Source: Palleniella intestinalis (GTDB lineage: Bacteria; Bacteroidota; Bacteroidia; Bacteroidales; Bacteroidaceae). Taken from it: DNA of 64,000 nt. This document shows, in pieces, positions 63,246 through 64,000 of the stretch (within the stretch, counting starts at the first letter, position 1; every line of letters starts with the position of its first letter). The DNA is taken from NCBI RefSeq assembly GCF_013166595.1, contig NZ_JABKKG010000004.1, positions 186,001 to 250,000 on the forward strand, in the 5' to 3' direction. Below the pieces are notes generated by a model that was not told the origin of the DNA, made no database searches, and saw only the letters and a list, made by a program, of their open reading frames with translations. A program made the translations under genes and the position numbers.

Positions 63246-63796
63246 ACGTGCGATTGAGAGAATTTCATCCGGCTGATGCAAACATTATTGCCGGATGGCT
63301 GAAAAGCGAACACCTCATGCGGCAATGGTGTGCCGACAGGTATCCGCGTTACCCTGTCACGGCAGAAGATATGAAAATGTATTATCGCAAGTTCATAGAT
63401 GGCCATTCGTCAATGGCTTTTACAATGGTTTCCGATGAAGAGGTTGTTGGATATGTGACATTACGACGCCCGTCAGCAGATGAGGCGGAATGGCGTCTTG
63501 GCTTTGTTATTGTCGATGATTCAAGGCGAGGTCTCGGTTTGGGCAAGATGCTTGTCGGCATGGCTGTTGACTATGCTTGCAAAGAATTAGGTGCAACCAA
63601 AATATCGCTTGGCGTGTTTGAAAACAATCCCTCTGCAATACGTTGTTATGAAGCAGCAGGATTCAAGCAGGTACAAAGAGAAAGTATCGAAAGCTACTAT
63701 TGCCTTGGCGAGACTTGGAATTGCATAGAAATGGAGTTGACGGAATCTCATATCGAACACCATGCGAATAGGTTTTCATGCGGATTCAGAAGATGA
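63242..63796 (+). CDS. GNAT family N-acetyltransferase
   Basis: 184 residues. RimJ/RimL-like GNAT: EWRLGFVIVDDSRRGLGLGKML is the acetyl-CoA-binding loop, followed by GVFENNPSAIRCYEAAGFKQV. Substrate unknown. It overlaps the tautomerase gene by 4 nt and is last in a three-gene set. Confidence 0.88.
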   Translation: MNVRLREFHPADANIIAGWLKSEHLMRQWCADRYPRYPVTAEDMKMYYRKFIDGHSSMAFTMVSDEEVVGYVTLRRPSADEAEWRLGFVIVDDSRRGLGLGKMLVGMAVDYACKELGATKISLGVFENNPSAIRCYEAAGFKQVQRESIESYYCLGETWNCIEMELTESHIEHHANRFSCGFRR

Positions 63797-63936
63797 TTTA
63801 TGTTATCTTTCACATAGGTCAGAATTGCAATGTGGTGTGTGAAACTGATACTAAGGAATGGGATTATAGGGAAATCCCCACAATTCGTCAGTTGAAACTG
63901 ACGAATTGCATCTTGCTCAGTTTGAGACGTTTGTAG
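63793..63936 (+). CDS. Possible 47-residue peptide overlapping the GNAT stop
   Basis: An ATG overlapping the GNAT stop opens a short frame (starts MIYVIFHIGQ, ends LLSLRRL). It has no recognised motif and contains the palindrome at 63881. Listed only because of the coupled position; it may be chance. Confidence 0.2.
   Translation: MIYVIFHIGQNCNVVCETDTKEWDYREIPTIRQLKLTNCILLSLRRL
63881..63908. repeat. 28-bp palindrome with nearby direct copy
   Basis: CAATTCGTCAGTT and its perfect complement around a GA centre. A further copy of AATTCGTCAGTTG occurs at 63971-63983. It could be an operator for a gene beyond the window end or a transcription stop. Confidence 0.55.
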
Positions 63937-64000
63937 ATGAAGTTCTTGACGAACTGATGAAATGTGTTTTAATTCGTCAGTTGTAACCTATGCTATAAAT

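Overview
The window reads as chromosomal DNA of a member of Bacteroidales, most likely Prevotellaceae. The evidence is: promoters of the Bacteroidota type (TTTG or TTG, 19-20 bp, then TAnnTTTG) in front of many genes; a secreted protein ending in the Prevotella-type C-terminal tail (AYYNLAGQR...KGSIFIHNGKK); an S46 dipeptidyl peptidase; a PG_1098-like methyltransferase; a LytTR/LytS pair; and polysaccharide-utilisation enzymes. No tRNA, rRNA, CRISPR array or prophage was recognised.

Layout. 1-1.7 kb: 3' part of a large secreted protein. 2.2-14.1 kb: glycan-degradation cluster (GH115 alpha-glucuronidase, double-domain GH43, GH2, six-hairpin glycosidase), probably for glucuronoarabinoxylan; no susC/susD pair is visible. 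A PHP-type tyrosine phosphatase lies inside it on the other strand. 14.4-25.2 kb: housekeeping genes (gdhA, sufC-sufD, an esterase fused to a 5'-nucleotidase-like domain, yqeY, ybeY, coaD, ruvB, a methyltransferase, a GNAT). 25.3-35.4 kb: parE, S41 protease, PAP2 phosphatase with a barrel-like C-terminus, S46 peptidase, Na+ symporter, M16 peptidase. 35.5-41 kb: anti-sigma-like protein, DUF6268-type barrel protein, a complete Tn5-like IS, LytTR/LytS two-component system. 41-49.9 kb: vapBC-type toxin-antitoxin pair beside a duplicated argE tail, argE-like deacetylase, acyl-CoA ligase, prfB, CYTH protein, sufS, rnhB. 50-53 kb: AT-rich accessory patch with two lipoproteins and a DNA glycosylase. 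53-60.5 kb: WYL and AraC regulators, recO, then rimP-nusA-infB with a leader hairpin. 60.8-63.8 kb: ADP-ribosylglycohydrolase with an NrtR-like regulator, then DUF3795, tautomerase and GNAT genes.

The most unusual content is between the genes. At least four kinds of dispersed intergenic repeat occur: (1) clusters of AAAGGTAACnnTTT words with CATGG-type spacers at five sites; (2) 9-bp-period arrays of TATTGACA/TGTCAATA words directly upstream of five plus-strand genes, plus an 8-bp variant before a sixth; (3) multi-hairpin elements bounded by GTGTGGCTCCGCCACAC, one of which is split by the IS with a 10-bp target duplication; (4) a nested palindrome of about 205 bp with six hairpins near 50.1 kb. 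A short GCCCATTTCATCG word also recurs. These families are the best candidates for undescribed biology here. Their function is not known from sequence alone.
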